From the NCBI GenBank assembly GCA_018057705.1, contig JAGPDF010000008.1, forward strand, positions 1 to 47,510: a stretch of 47,510 nt of DNA, written 5' to 3'. This DNA comes from Thermoanaerobaculia bacterium. Lineage in GTDB: Bacteria > Acidobacteriota > Thermoanaerobaculia > Multivoradales > JAGPDF01. This document shows, piece by piece, positions 34,730 through 43,141 of the stretch. The notes beneath the pieces were generated by a model. The model was not told the origin of the DNA and ran no database searches. It saw only the letters and a list, made by a program, of their open reading frames with translations. The translations under genes and the position numbers were made by a program. Position 1 is the first letter of the stretch. Every line of letters starts with the position of its first letter.

Positions 34730-35137
34730 TCAGGCGCCGGAAGTTTCCCCGGCCGGGAACTGGAACGGCTCGGGGAAGAGCTCGCCCAGGGAGAAGATCC
34801 GGCGGTCGCCCGCGAGGTTGAAGAGCCCGACCGGCGTCGCTGCGGCGCAGAACTCGGTCATCGTCTCGCGGCAGACTCCGCAGGGGGCCGAGGGGGGCGA
34901 AGTGGCGGTGACGACAGCGACGGCCCGGAAACGGCGATGGCCGGCGGAGACAGCGGCGGCGAAGGCGGAGCGCTCGGCGCAGAGCGTGACGCCGAAGCTC
35001 CGGTTCTCGACGTTGGCGCCGCTGAAGATCTCTCCGCTCTCGGTCTCGACGGCGGCCCCCACGGCGAAGCGGCTGTAGGGGCTGTGCGAATGGCTCCGGG
35101 CCGCGAGCGCGGCGGCGAGCAGGGGCTCCCAGTTCAC
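34730..35137 (-). CDS. cdd: Cytidine deaminase
   Basis: A 135-aa homotetrameric-type cytidine deaminase converting cytidine/deoxycytidine to uridine forms. Zinc ligands and proton shuttle: C53-A-E55 in NVENRSFGVTLCAERSA and C86/C89 in PCGVCRETM, as in the small Cdd class. The start is GTG with TAGGCT 6 nt upstream and no Shine-Dalgarno sequence. The C-terminal FPEPF motif is present. It probably shares a transcript with the M1 aminopeptidase downstream. Confidence 0.94.
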   Translation of the reverse strand: MNWEPLLAAALAARSHSHSPYSRFAVGAAVETESGEIFSGANVENRSFGVTLCAERSAFAAAVSAGHRRFRAVAVVTATSPPSAPCGVCRETMTEFCAAATPVGLFNLAGDRRIFSLGELFPEPFQFPAGETSGA

Positions 35138-35143
35138 TTTTCG

Positions 35144-35149
35144 AGCCTA
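35144..35149 (-). promoter_or_regulatory. Putative -10 element of a leaderless promoter (cdd)
   Basis: TAGGCT preceded by GC, 6 nt before the GTG start. Confidence 0.45.
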
Positions 35150-35281
35150 GCATCGATCGGAGATCGGGCTGTGCTAACTTGCGCGCGCCTCCGTCGGAAA
35201 GAAGCCGCCGCACCGTGCTCCCCCGGACCTCTAAACCTCCCTGCGGGGCGTGCGTACCTTGATGGTGAGGAGTCGTCCTAC

Positions 35282-37693
35282 ATGCGAGAGTCTTACCGCA
35301 AGACGCTGACCTGGCTGGCGGTGCTCTTGTCCGGAGCGCTGGTCTGCGCCTGGGCCTTCCCGCGCGCCTTTCCGCTCTTTCCCGCCAACTGGCAGGTATC
35401 GCGGGTCGAGGCCGAAAGAATCGCGCTCGAAGAGCTGCGGCTCCTCGGCACCCTGCCGGACGACCCCTATGTCGTCGCCCAGATGGACAACGACGCCGGG
35501 CTCGAAGTCCGCCTGCTCCAGGCCTCGCGCGACGGCCAGGCGGCGCTGGTGCGCGACTCCGGAATGGAAAAGCGCGTCCTCCTCTGGGAGGTCACGGTCT
35601 ACGCCGCCGGAGCGCAGCCCCGGGATTGGGCTTACCAGGCCGAGATCGCCTGCGACGGCACGGTGCTCTCGTTGCTCAAGGGGTTCAAGGCGACCGACGC
35701 GGGCGGCACCCTCTCCGACGAGGAGGCGATCGCCCGCGCCCGCGCTCTGCTCGGCGAGCGCGGCGTCGATCTCACCCGGCTCGCGCCGCCCGAAGTGAGG
35801 AACAAGGACCTCGACAAGCGGACCGACCGCGTCGTGCGCTTCGCAGACCTCGCTTCGCCGCTCGCCAGCCGGCTGCGCTCCGGCATGGAGGTGACCTTCG
35901 CCGGCGACCAGCTCGCCGGGCTCGGCACCTTCGCCGAGGACGTGCAACCGGAAGAGATCACCCAGCTCCTGCAGCCGATCGGACTGTTCAGCAACATCGC
36001 CTTCTTCTCGACCTTTCTCGTTCTGCCCCTGGTGGCGCCGATCTTCCTCAAGCGCTACCACGAGGGGGAGCTGGGCGTTCGCCGGGGACTGCAGATCCTG
36101 CTTCTCATCCTGGGCCTGGCGGTGGTCTTCATGGTCCAGGTCTCTGCGGGCGCGACCCAGGGCACCAACTTCGGCGTCCTCTCCCGCCAGCAGACGACCT
36201 GGGTCTGGGGCGGACAGATGATCGTGCTCTTCTTCCTGCCCATGGCGGTCGCGGCGCTGCTCTCCTGGTCGGTGGGCGAGTCGCTGTGCCGCGAAGGCTG
36301 GGGCTCGAAACTTGCCGCCTTCGACGCCCTCTTTCAGCGTCAGTGGAAGAACCGCACGGTGGCGCTCGCCTCGCTGCGCGGTTACGCCGCGGGCTTCGCG
36401 ATCGCCGGCGGCATCTTCGCCTGCCTGGTGCCGCTCGCCCGGTTCGACGCCGTCGCGCCGATCTCCTACCAGTTCGGCCCGTTCTGGAACCACGCGCGCT
36501 GGCCGAGCCTGGCGCTCATCCTCTTCCTGGTCATCTTCAGTCTCTACACGACGCTGTTCGGCCGGCTCTTCCTGCTCCCCTGGCTGGTGCGCAAGCTGGG
36601 CGAGGTGGCGGGTGCGACGATCGCAGCGCTCGCCACCAGCTTCGTCTTCTTCTCGCCGGTGATCGTCCTGCCGATCTCCATTGGCGCGCCGATCTGGATT
36701 CTGAACAGCCTGGCGACGGTGCTCCTCTTCCTGTACGCCGACCTGTTGACCACCATCCTGGCCTCGTTCACCTCGGCGGCAGTGCTGTCGATCTTCCCGT
36801 TCGTCTTCGCCGCCGACCCGCAGCTTCAGCTGCACGGCTGGATCGGGGTCCTGGCGGGGGCGGTGCCGCTGCTGCTGACCGCCCGCTACCTGGTCTCGGA
36901 CCAGGTCTTCGTCTACCGCTACGAAGATGTGCCGCCGCACGTCCGGCGGATCGCCCAGCGTGAGCGCCAGCGAGTCGAGCTCGAGACCGCGAGGAACATC
37001 CAGAGCTCGATCCTTCCTCAGCTGCCGCCGCAGCTCTGCGGAGTCGAGCTCGCGCACGTCTACCTCCCGGCGACGGAGGTCGGCGGCGACTTCTACGACG
37101 TCCTGGCGCTCGAAGACGGACGCCTGGCGGTGGCGGTGGGGGATGTCGCCGGCCACGGCGTCTCCTCCGGCCTCGTCATGTCGATGGCGAAGTCGGCGCT
37201 CGCGGTCCAGGTCACTTTCGACCCGGAGGTCGCGGCGGTCTTCGCGACGCTCAATCGCATGGTCTTCCAGAGCGCCAGGAAACGCCTGCTCGCCACCCTC
37301 TGCTACGCCCTCATCGACCCGGTGCGGCGCGAGATGCGGTTCGCCAGCGCCGGCCACCTCTTTCCCTACCGGATCTCCCGGCTGGGCAAGGTGGAGAGCC
37401 TCGAGTCGGTGGCCTACCCGCTAGGTGTCCGCGAGGCGCTCGCCATCGACTCGCACACCGCGCAGCTCGAGCCCGGCGACATCATCTTTCTGTGCAGCGA
37501 TGGCGTCGTCGAAGCCCGCAAGGAGGGCTCCGACGAGCACTTCGGTTTCGACCGCCTGGAAGCGGTCCTGGCGAAGTTCGGCGGCCACGGCGCGAGTGTC
37601 GTGCGCGACAAGGTGCTCACCGCCCTGGAGACCTTCACTCAGGGCGCCGAGCGCGAAGACGACCTGACCGTCCTCGTCCTGCGCATGCCCTGA
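35282..37693 (+). CDS. Membrane protein phosphatase, SpoIIE/RsbU (PP2C-like) type
   Basis: An 803-aa protein with one N-terminal membrane helix (about 10-28), an extracytoplasmic stretch of about 220 residues, then a block of eight or so transmembrane segments (about 235-545), and a C-terminal PPM phosphatase domain (about 590-803). The phosphatase motifs EVGGDFYDVLAL, VGDVAGHGVSSGLVM, CSDGVVEA and EREDDLTVLVL contain the metal-binding aspartates. Such enzymes dephosphorylate STAS-type anti-sigma antagonists; the STAS protein at 21465 is a possible partner, without proof. GAGGAG lies about 9 nt before the ATG. The membrane block may sense a ligand or envelope state. Confidence 0.88.
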   Translation: MRESYRKTLTWLAVLLSGALVCAWAFPRAFPLFPANWQVSRVEAERIALEELRLLGTLPDDPYVVAQMDNDAGLEVRLLQASRDGQAALVRDSGMEKRVLLWEVTVYAAGAQPRDWAYQAEIACDGTVLSLLKGFKATDAGGTLSDEEAIARARALLGERGVDLTRLAPPEVRNKDLDKRTDRVVRFADLASPLASRLRSGMEVTFAGDQLAGLGTFAEDVQPEEITQLLQPIGLFSNIAFFSTFLVLPLVAPIFLKRYHEGELGVRRGLQILLLILGLAVVFMVQVSAGATQGTNFGVLSRQQTTWVWGGQMIVLFFLPMAVAALLSWSVGESLCREGWGSKLAAFDALFQRQWKNRTVALASLRGYAAGFAIAGGIFACLVPLARFDAVAPISYQFGPFWNHARWPSLALILFLVIFSLYTTLFGRLFLLPWLVRKLGEVAGATIAALATSFVFFSPVIVLPISIGAPIWILNSLATVLLFLYADLLTTILASFTSAAVLSIFPFVFAADPQLQLHGWIGVLAGAVPLLLTARYLVSDQVFVYRYEDVPPHVRRIAQRERQRVELETARNIQSSILPQLPPQLCGVELAHVYLPATEVGGDFYDVLALEDGRLAVAVGDVAGHGVSSGLVMSMAKSALAVQVTFDPEVAAVFATLNRMVFQSARKRLLATLCYALIDPVRREMRFASAGHLFPYRISRLGKVESLESVAYPLGVREALAIDSHTAQLEPGDIIFLCSDGVVEARKEGSDEHFGFDRLEAVLAKFGGHGASVVRDKVLTALETFTQGAEREDDLTVLVLRMP

Positions 37694-37773
37694 CCTTTGG
37701 GGTGGCCGTTGGGGGGGCAGGCGGTGAGATAGAATCCACAGGCTGTTCGGTAGTTTCCCAAGAGGAGCCCAAC

Positions 37774-38943
37774 TTGAAGATCCACGAGTATCAGGCGAAG
37801 GAGATCCTGCGCCGCTACGGTGTCGCCACGCCGCGCGGGAAGGTGATCGAGGATCCGGGCGAGGCCCGGGCGATCTGCGAGGAGATGGGCGGGAAGTGTG
37901 TCGTCAAGGCGCAGATCCACGCCGGCGGGCGGGGCAAGGGCGGCGGCGTCAAGGTCGCCAAGAGTCCGGCCGAGGCGACGGAGGCGGCGAACCGGATCCT
38001 CGGCATGCAGCTCGTCACCCACCAGACCGGCCCCGAAGGCCAGCAGGTGCGCAAGGTCCTCCTCGAAGAGGCGGCCGATATCGCCCAGGAGTTCTACGTC
38101 GCGGTCACCCTCGACCGGCAGTCGGGTCGGCCGGTCGTCATCTCGTCGCCGTTCGGCGGCATGGACATCGAAGCGGTCGCCGCCAAGAACCCGGAAGCGA
38201 TCCACCGCGAAGAGGTCGATCCGCAGATCGGGCTGGTGCCGTTCCAGGCGCGGCGTGTCGCGCGCGGGCTCGGTTTGAAGGGCGAGGTCGCGGCGCGAGC
38301 CGCGAAGCTGGTCTCGGCGCTGGTTGCCGCCTACCTCGACACCGACGCCTCGCTCGCCGAAGTGAACCCGCTGATGATCACCGCTCAGGGCGAGGTGATG
38401 GCGCTCGACGCCAAGATGAACTTCGACGACAACGCCCTCTTCCGGCACAAGGACATCGTCGCCATGCGCGACCTCGCCGAAGAGAACGCGCTCGAGGTCG
38501 AAGCTTCGAAGTTCAATCTCAACTACATCAAGCTCGACGGTGAGATCGGCTGCATGGTGAACGGCGCCGGCCTGGCGATGGCGACGATGGACATCATCCA
38601 GCTCGAAGGCTCGTCGCCGGCCAACTTCCTCGACGTCGGCGGCTCGGCCTCGCAGGAGGCGGTGGCCAATGCGTTCCGCATCCTGATCGCGGATCCCGAT
38701 ACCAAGGCGGTGCTGATCAACATCTTCGGTGGCATCGCGCGCACCGACCGGATCGCGAGCGGCGTCGTCGAGGCGCTGCGCGGTCTGGGAGGAGTCAAGA
38801 TTCCGGTGGTGGTGCGGCTCGAGGGCACCAACGTCGAACAGGGACGGGCGATTCTGCGCGAGAGCGAGTTCGACTTCCTGGTCGCCGATACGATGGCCGA
38901 CGCGGCGAAGAAGGTCGTGGCGTCGATTCAGGGGGGTGCGTAA
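37774..38943 (+). CDS. sucC: Succinate--CoA ligase, ADP-forming, beta subunit
   Basis: A 389-aa ATP-grasp subunit of succinyl-CoA synthetase, the TCA-cycle enzyme making ATP or GTP from succinyl-CoA. [16 protein letters not shown] is the typical N-terminus; [14 protein letters not shown] binds nucleotide, EVNPLMIT and [14 protein letters not shown] bind metal, and [15 protein letters not shown] is conserved. The start is TTG with AGGAG 6 nt upstream, giving the usual length. A TAGAAT box lies 38 nt before it. Its TAA overlaps the sucD ATG (TAATG). Confidence 0.96.
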   Translation: MKIHEYQAKEILRRYGVATPRGKVIEDPGEARAICEEMGGKCVVKAQIHAGGRGKGGGVKVAKSPAEATEAANRILGMQLVTHQTGPEGQQVRKVLLEEAADIAQEFYVAVTLDRQSGRPVVISSPFGGMDIEAVAAKNPEAIHREEVDPQIGLVPFQARRVARGLGLKGEVAARAAKLVSALVAAYLDTDASLAEVNPLMITAQGEVMALDAKMNFDDNALFRHKDIVAMRDLAEENALEVEASKFNLNYIKLDGEIGCMVNGAGLAMATMDIIQLEGSSPANFLDVGGSASQEAVANAFRILIADPDTKAVLINIFGGIARTDRIASGVVEALRGLGGVKIPVVVRLEGTNVEQGRAILRESEFDFLVADTMADAAKKVVASIQGGA

Positions 38944-39821
38944 TGGCGATCTGGCTCAACAAGGAGACGCGCCTCGTCGTGCAGGGGATCACCGGCAAGG
39001 AGGGCAAGTTCCACGCCCTCGGCTGCCGCGACTACGGCACGCAGGTGGTGGCCGGCGTCACTCCCGGCAAGGGCGGTGAAACGGTCGAGGGGATCCCGGT
39101 CTTCGACTCGGTCGAAGAGGCGCGCCAGGCGACCGGCGCCAACGCCGCGATGGTCTTCGTGCCGCCGCCGTTCGCGGCCGACGCCATCATGGAGGCGGCG
39201 GACGCCGGCATCGAGCTGGTGGTGGCGATCACCGAGGGCATTCCGGTCAACGACATGATCCGCGCCAAGGCGTTCCTGCGGGGGAAACCGAAGACCCGCC
39301 TCATCGGCCCGAACTGTCCCGGCATCATCAGCCCCGGGCAGGCGAAGATCGGCATCATGCCGGGCCACATTCACCGGCCCGGCAGGGTCGGCGTGGTGTC
39401 ACGCTCCGGAACGCTCACCTACGAGGCGGTCTGGCAGTTGACCGGCCTGGGTCTCGGGCAGTCGACCTGCGTCGGCATCGGCGGCGATCCGATCAACGGC
39501 ACGAACTTCCTCGACGTCATGCAGGCGTTCCGCGACGACAAGGAGACCGACGCCGTCATCCTGATCGGCGAGATCGGCGGCAGCGCCGAGGAGGAGGCCG
39601 CGGCCTGGATCCAGGCGAACTTCGACCGTCCGGTGATCGGCTTCATCGCCGGCCGCACGGCGCCGCCCGGCAGGCGGATGGGCCACGCCGGCGCGATCGT
39701 GGCCGGCGGCAAAGGCACGGCCGCCGCCAAGATGGAGGCGATGACAGCCGCCGGGATCCACGTCTGCGAATCGCCGGCCGACCTCGGCAGCGCGGTCGCC
39801 CGGGCGCTCGGGAAGTCCTGA
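38943..39821 (+). CDS. sucD: Succinate--CoA ligase, alpha subunit
   Basis: A 292-aa CoA-binding subunit. The phosphorylated histidine is H248 in [22 protein letters not shown] and [11 protein letters not shown] bind CoA, and [12 protein letters not shown] is conserved. It is coupled to sucC by a one-base overlap and has the standard length. Confidence 0.96.
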   Translation: MAIWLNKETRLVVQGITGKEGKFHALGCRDYGTQVVAGVTPGKGGETVEGIPVFDSVEEARQATGANAAMVFVPPPFAADAIMEAADAGIELVVAITEGIPVNDMIRAKAFLRGKPKTRLIGPNCPGIISPGQAKIGIMPGHIHRPGRVGVVSRSGTLTYEAVWQLTGLGLGQSTCVGIGGDPINGTNFLDVMQAFRDDKETDAVILIGEIGGSAEEEAAAWIQANFDRPVIGFIAGRTAPPGRRMGHAGAIVAGGKGTAAAKMEAMTAAGIHVCESPADLGSAVARALGKS

Positions 39822-39855
39822 CGGGCGATGGGAGAGCGCCGCGGGTGATCGGAAG

Positions 39856-40539
39856 GTGAAGGGCTGGCTGGCGCTTCTCGGCGGCGGGGAGTTCACCTTC
39901 GGCGAGACCGAAGAGGCCGATCGTGCCTGGATCGAGAGATGTCCGGACGGTCCGGTCGGCTTTCTGCCGGCGGCCTCCGGGTCGATCGACTACGGCAGGC
40001 ACTTCACGGCCTACCTGAAAGAGGCCTTCGGCCGCGAGGTCGAGATCCTCCCGGTCTATCGCGATCGCGACGCCCGCCGCGGCAAGAACTGCGAGAGGAT
40101 CCGCGACTGCGCCGCGGTCTACCTGGGCGGCGGTGTCGCGGATCACCTCATCGAGGCGCTCTCCGGCTCGCCTGCCCTCGAGGCGCTCGCCGCGAAACTC
40201 GAGGCCGGGGGGGTGGTGGTGGCGATCGCCGCCGCCGCGCAAGCCTGCGGCGTCGAAGTGCGCAGCGTCTTCGGCGGGCGACTCATCCCCGGGCTCGGCC
40301 TGCTGCCGAGGGCGGTCGTCGAGACCAACTTCGACCCGGGTCACGATCGGCGGCTGCGTCAGCTCCTCGAAGGCAGCCCGGGCAAGTTCGGCCTCGGCAT
40401 CCCGGCAGAGGGTGCCCTTCTGCTGGGGCCCGAAGGGACGTTCGAGGCGGTCGGCACGGTCTTCCGGCTGAGCGGACCCGAGGCCGACATCGAGCCCCTG
40501 GTCGACGAGCCCGCCGCCGACACCTCCGCTCCCGGCTGA
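39856..40539 (+). CDS. Peptidase S51-like (class I glutamine amidotransferase-like) protein lacking the nucleophile serine
   Basis: A 227-aa protein with the S51/cyanophycinase fold signature: LALLGGGEFTFGETEEAD at the start, VGFLPAAS, AVYLGGGVADHLIEAL and LIPGLGLLP. Where active members have G-x-SAGA at the nucleophile elbow, this one reads VVAIAAAAQACG (about 121-132), so the catalytic serine is replaced by alanine. It may be a binding or structural protein, or use another residue. GTG 39856 has no clear Shine-Dalgarno sequence. It lies 34 nt after sucD and may be expressed with it. Confidence 0.7.
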   Translation: MKGWLALLGGGEFTFGETEEADRAWIERCPDGPVGFLPAASGSIDYGRHFTAYLKEAFGREVEILPVYRDRDARRGKNCERIRDCAAVYLGGGVADHLIEALSGSPALEALAAKLEAGGVVVAIAAAAQACGVEVRSVFGGRLIPGLGLLPRAVVETNFDPGHDRRLRQLLEGSPGKFGLGIPAEGALLLGPEGTFEAVGTVFRLSGPEADIEPLVDEPAADTSAPG

Positions 40540-40618
40540 GCCCGTCGGGATCGCGGCCGAACCGGCAGTCATCCTGCGCCCGGCCGTCTGGCGTAGAAGG
40601 AAGCAGAGGAGAAATGTC

Positions 40619-41161
40619 ATGAAGAAGTCCGTACTGGCAGGAGCGGCAACACTAGCGATCGGAGGTCTCATGTTCTTCAGCTTGGGCGCCAAGGCCGACG
40701 AGCTCACCCTCGGGGCGAAGATCCCGGCCGTCACCGTCAACGATCAGGACGGCCGCGCGGTCGACGTCGCGGCCGAGGGCAGCCAGGGCTGGACCCTGGT
40801 CTACTTCTACCCCAAGGCCGATACCCCCGGCTGCACCAAGCAGGCCTGCAGCCTGAGAGATTCCTACGCCTCGCTCACCGGCAAGGGGATCCGCGTCTAC
40901 GGCGTCTCGACCGACACCGAGAAGGCGCAGAAGGCGTTCCAGGACAAGTACAAGCTGCCGTTCACGCTGCTCGCCGACAACGACAAGAAGGTCGTTACGG
41001 CGTTCGGCGTGCCTTCGACGATGGGCTACGCCAAGCGCCAGGCCTTCCTGTTCCGCGACGGCGCCCTCGTCTGGAAGGATCTCGAAGCGGCGACCTCCGA
41101 GCAGGCCGCCGAGGTCCTGGCAGCGATCCAGGAGATCGAGGGCAAGGCCGGCAAGAGTTAG
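40619..41161 (+). CDS. Exported peroxiredoxin, Bcp/PrxQ type
   Basis: A 180-aa thiol peroxidase with a signal peptide (MKKSVLAGAATLAIGGLMFF..AKA). FYPKADTPGCTKQACSLRD holds the peroxidatic C72 and, five residues on, the resolving C77 of the atypical 2-Cys PrxQ class. It reduces peroxides with electrons from a thioredoxin-like donor, here presumably a periplasmic one such as the CGWC protein at 704-1600. AGAGGAG lies 7 nt before ATG 40619. Confidence 0.92.
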   Translation: MKKSVLAGAATLAIGGLMFFSLGAKADELTLGAKIPAVTVNDQDGRAVDVAAEGSQGWTLVYFYPKADTPGCTKQACSLRDSYASLTGKGIRVYGVSTDTEKAQKAFQDKYKLPFTLLADNDKKVVTAFGVPSTMGYAKRQAFLFRDGALVWKDLEAATSEQAAEVLAAIQEIEGKAGKS

Positions 41162-41228
41162 AGCCCGCGCGCGGGTCGAGGGTATTCCATCTCAACGAAG
41201 TCCCCTTTTCCTTTTGGAGGCAGTACGC

Positions 41229-41660
41229 ATGAACATGACGCTCGCCATTCTCAAGCCCGACACCGTTGCCGCCGGAAATGCCGGCAAGGTCCTCGCTCAT
41301 CTCGAAGCCAAGGGCTTCACCATCCGCGGACTGCGGGTGCTGCATCTCACGCAGGCGCAGGCCGAGGCGTTCTATGCCGTGCACCGCGAGCGCCCGTTCT
41401 TCTCGAGCCTGGTCGCCTTCATGACCGAAGGTCCGGTCATCCCGGTGGCGCTCGAGCGCGCCGACGGTGCCGACCCGGTTCCGGCGCTGCGCGAAGTCAT
41501 GGGTGCGACCGACGTCGCCAAGGCCGCGGAAGGCACCGTCCGCAAGCTCTTCGGCACCTCGATCGAGCGCAACGCCATTCACGGTTCGGACTCTCCCGAG
41601 AACGCCCGCATCGAGCTCGGCTTTTTCTTCCCGCAGGCGGATCTGGTCGCGGCCCTCTAG
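41229..41660 (+). CDS. ndk: Nucleoside diphosphate kinase
   Basis: A 143-aa enzyme moving the gamma-phosphate between nucleotides. TLAILKPDTV opens the domain and the phosphorylated histidine is H118 in RNAIHGSDS; GFFFPQADL ends it. GGAGG at 41216-41220, 8 nt before the ATG, excludes the TTG at 41214. It may use GTP or ATP made by the nearby SucCD, a link seen in other bacteria. Confidence 0.95.
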   Translation: MNMTLAILKPDTVAAGNAGKVLAHLEAKGFTIRGLRVLHLTQAQAEAFYAVHRERPFFSSLVAFMTEGPVIPVALERADGADPVPALREVMGATDVAKAAEGTVRKLFGTSIERNAIHGSDSPENARIELGFFFPQADLVAAL

Positions 41661-41706
41661 TGCTGCCGGGAGCGGCGTCCCGCTTGGCAGGCGGGCGCCG
41701 TTCCGA

Positions 41707-41712
41707 TAGCCT
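41707..41712 (+). promoter_or_regulatory. Putative -10 element of a leaderless promoter (small Cys protein)
   Basis: TAGCCT preceded by GA, 7 nt before the ATG at 41720. Confidence 0.4.
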
Positions 41713-41719
41713 CTCTGCG

Positions 41720-42001
41720 ATGAGCCGAGTCAATCCAGCCTGGGCCCCTGCATCGACGCTCCCCGAAGAACGCCGCGGCGAGGCCGTAGGTCGCTTCTGC
41801 CGAGGATGTGCGAGCTTCTACCCCCTGCACGCCGGCCGGCACAAGGGCAAGCCTTCGTTCGGCCGGGACCTCGTGAGCGCCCCCTGCACCTACGAGGGCC
41901 AACCGTTCGCCGAGGGGGCGATCTGGTGGGAATCCGCCGTCGCGCTCCTTCCGGCAGCCTCGGCAGGCCCGGCCTCCGAGCCGCTCGCCGTGCCTGCCTG
42001 A
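41720..42001 (+). CDS. Small hypothetical protein with Cys/His motif
   Basis: A 93-aa protein that I do not recognise. The middle, VGRFCRGCASFYPLHAGRHKG, has a CxxC pair and two histidines, and VSAPCTYEG adds a third cysteine, so a metal site is possible. WWES and an Ala/Pro-rich end follow. A leaderless-type box precedes the ATG. The short length makes coding status likely but not certain. Confidence 0.55.
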   Translation: MSRVNPAWAPASTLPEERRGEAVGRFCRGCASFYPLHAGRHKGKPSFGRDLVSAPCTYEGQPFAEGAIWWESAVALLPAASAGPASEPLAVPA

Positions 42002-42034
42002 CCTGCGGCGTTTCGCAGCGCCCGCGGCGAGCCT

Positions 42035-42400
42035 CTACTCGCGCAGCGCCTTCTCGAGCTCCTGCTGCACCGCTTCGATCTCGCTCTTCGAAGTTACATA
42101 CCAGCCACTCCGGAAGCGTTCGCGGAGCAGGCGGTTGAGCGCCTCGAGGTCGAGATCCCGGGTGCCTTCGACCAGCATCGCCCAGTCCGCCGCGAGCTCC
42201 TCGACGTCGTCGAGGTCGGCTTCGCCGATGAAGGAATAGGCCGCCTCGGCGGCAGAACCGAATCCGAGCCGCCAGTCTTCCTGCATGTAGCCGCCGAGAA
42301 AGCCGGCGAGGCTCGGCAGGTCCTCGGGGTTCATCCGGTCGAGGAGCTCGGCCCGGGATACGGGATCGGACGGATCGAAGCCGTCCAGTCGCCGGGTCAC
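42035..42400 (-). CDS. CdiI-like immunity protein (CdiI_2 family), partner of the RNase A-type toxin
   Basis: A 121-aa protein. LPSLAGFLGGYMQEDWRLGFG followed by AAYSFIGEADLDDVEELAADW resembles the CdiI_2 immunity family (pattern: FLGxYxxxDW, then acidic helices). Immunity proteins bind a specific toxin domain and block it in the producer's cytoplasm; no signal peptide is present, as expected. GTG 42400 overlaps the stop of the toxin gene in a GTGA junction, so toxin and immunity are translated together in the toxin-first order known from CDI loci. Assignment is by motif memory and context. Confidence 0.7.
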   Translation of the reverse strand: MTRRLDGFDPSDPVSRAELLDRMNPEDLPSLAGFLGGYMQEDWRLGFGSAAEAAYSFIGEADLDDVEELAADWAMLVEGTRDLDLEALNRLLRERFRSGWYVTSKSEIEAVQQELEKALRE

Positions 42401-42924
42401 GGTTCCACCGGGTACGAGGTGAGGACGAAGTAGCGACCATCGCGTTGGCGCAGGACGACGCGGGCATCGCTCGCCGCACGCGGCGTCGATTCGCCGCGCA
42501 GCAGGACCCAGCCGATCGTCTGCCCCACCGTGCCGCGATAGTCGAGGGTGAGGTTCGTTTTGGCGCGCCGCAGCCAGCTCGAAACCCGGTCCTGGTTGCG
42601 CGAAAGGGTGAGGCCGACGACCCGTTCGGCAGTCCTCCGGTCGAGGAAGGTCGAGGCGGCGGCGATGCCTCCTTCGCGCTCCAGACGCTCGGCAAGGTCG
42701 TTCGCGCTCCGGCCGACGTGTCGCGCCAGGGTGTGGCCCCCCTGCTGTGCATCCCAGGAGAGGTCGCGGTCCGTTGCGCCGCGACCCTCGACGATCGGAG
42801 CCGGCTCCGGACCGGAGCGGGCTGACGACCGCGGACTGCTGCGGACCTGGAGACGCCAGGCGACCAGGAGCAACAGCGCGCCGCAGGCGAGGATCGACAG
42901 CCGACTCCGGGTGCCTCTGGCCAT
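42397..42924 (-). CDS. Exported or membrane-anchored RNase A-fold toxin (CdiA-CT RNase A-like domain)
   Basis: A 175-aa protein. An N-terminal hydrophobic segment (about 9-24, after MARGTRSR) is followed by a short linker and a domain of about 120 residues with the marks of the bacterial RNase A toxin family: QQGGHTLARHVGRS (H64), AASTFLDRRTAE, SWLRRA and the final YFVLTSYPVEP (T169, Y171). As I recall, the active site of the Yersinia kristensenii CdiA toxin uses an N-terminal His and a C-terminal Thr and Tyr, which fit H64, T169 and Y171. No CdiA filament, polymorphic-toxin delivery domain or VENN motif is attached. The toxin would degrade RNA in a target cell. TAGAAT lies 8 nt before the ATG, half of it in the adjacent MITE-like element. 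Confidence 0.75.
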   Translation of the reverse strand: MARGTRSRLSILACGALLLLVAWRLQVRSSPRSSARSGPEPAPIVEGRGATDRDLSWDAQQGGHTLARHVGRSANDLAERLEREGGIAAASTFLDRRTAERVVGLTLSRNQDRVSSWLRRAKTNLTLDYRGTVGQTIGWVLLRGESTPRAASDARVVLRQRDGRYFVLTSYPVEP

Positions 42925-42932
42925 GGCGGGAG

Positions 42933-42938
42933 ATTCTA
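42933..42938 (-). promoter_or_regulatory. Putative -10 element of a leaderless promoter (toxin/immunity genes)
   Basis: TAGAAT preceded by GC, 8 nt before the toxin ATG. The first three bases (TAG) are the end of the MITE-like element and the last three (AAT) are flanking DNA, so the box exists only because of that junction. Confidence 0.5.
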
Positions 42939-43141
42939 GCCCGCATTTCTCACCAGCCCTCTGCTGCGGCGACGCATATGCCCGCGTCTGCTGCGTTGCG
43001 CTCACGACCCGTCCGCTGGACGGGTGCCCCGAGTGCTCGACGGGCCGTGAGGCCCGCCTGCGCGCTCCTCGGTCGCGACGCCTTGCAGCCGCAGGCATCT
43101 GCGACGCCTCGCGACGAAAACTGGTGAGAGATGCGGGCTAG
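42936..43141. mobile_element. MITE-like palindromic element, 206 bp
   Basis: The ends are 21-nt inverted repeats with one mismatch (42936-42956 and 43121-43141), beginning CTAGCCCGCATTTCTCACC on the left. The inner parts are also imperfectly complementary, so the element can fold almost whole. It encodes no protein. The right end supplies the TAG stop of the flavoprotein gene and the left end part of the toxin promoter. No target duplication beyond the palindromic CTAG ends can be told apart. Confidence 0.75.

Noticed and set aside
35231-37357. Minus-strand 700-codon frame opposite the SpoIIE-type phosphatase
   Set aside because: Shadow of a gene with clear motifs; its own residues are highly charged and without motif.
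42882-42924. Lipoprotein signal in the toxin (ILAC)
   Set aside because: The Cys comes only 3-4 residues into the hydrophobic stretch and the -2 residue is Leu, so it does not fit a lipobox.
42925-43098. Longer toxin protein starting upstream of 42924
   Set aside because: The extra residues would be encoded by the MITE-like palindrome, and the TAGAAT box and signal segment support the ATG at 42924.
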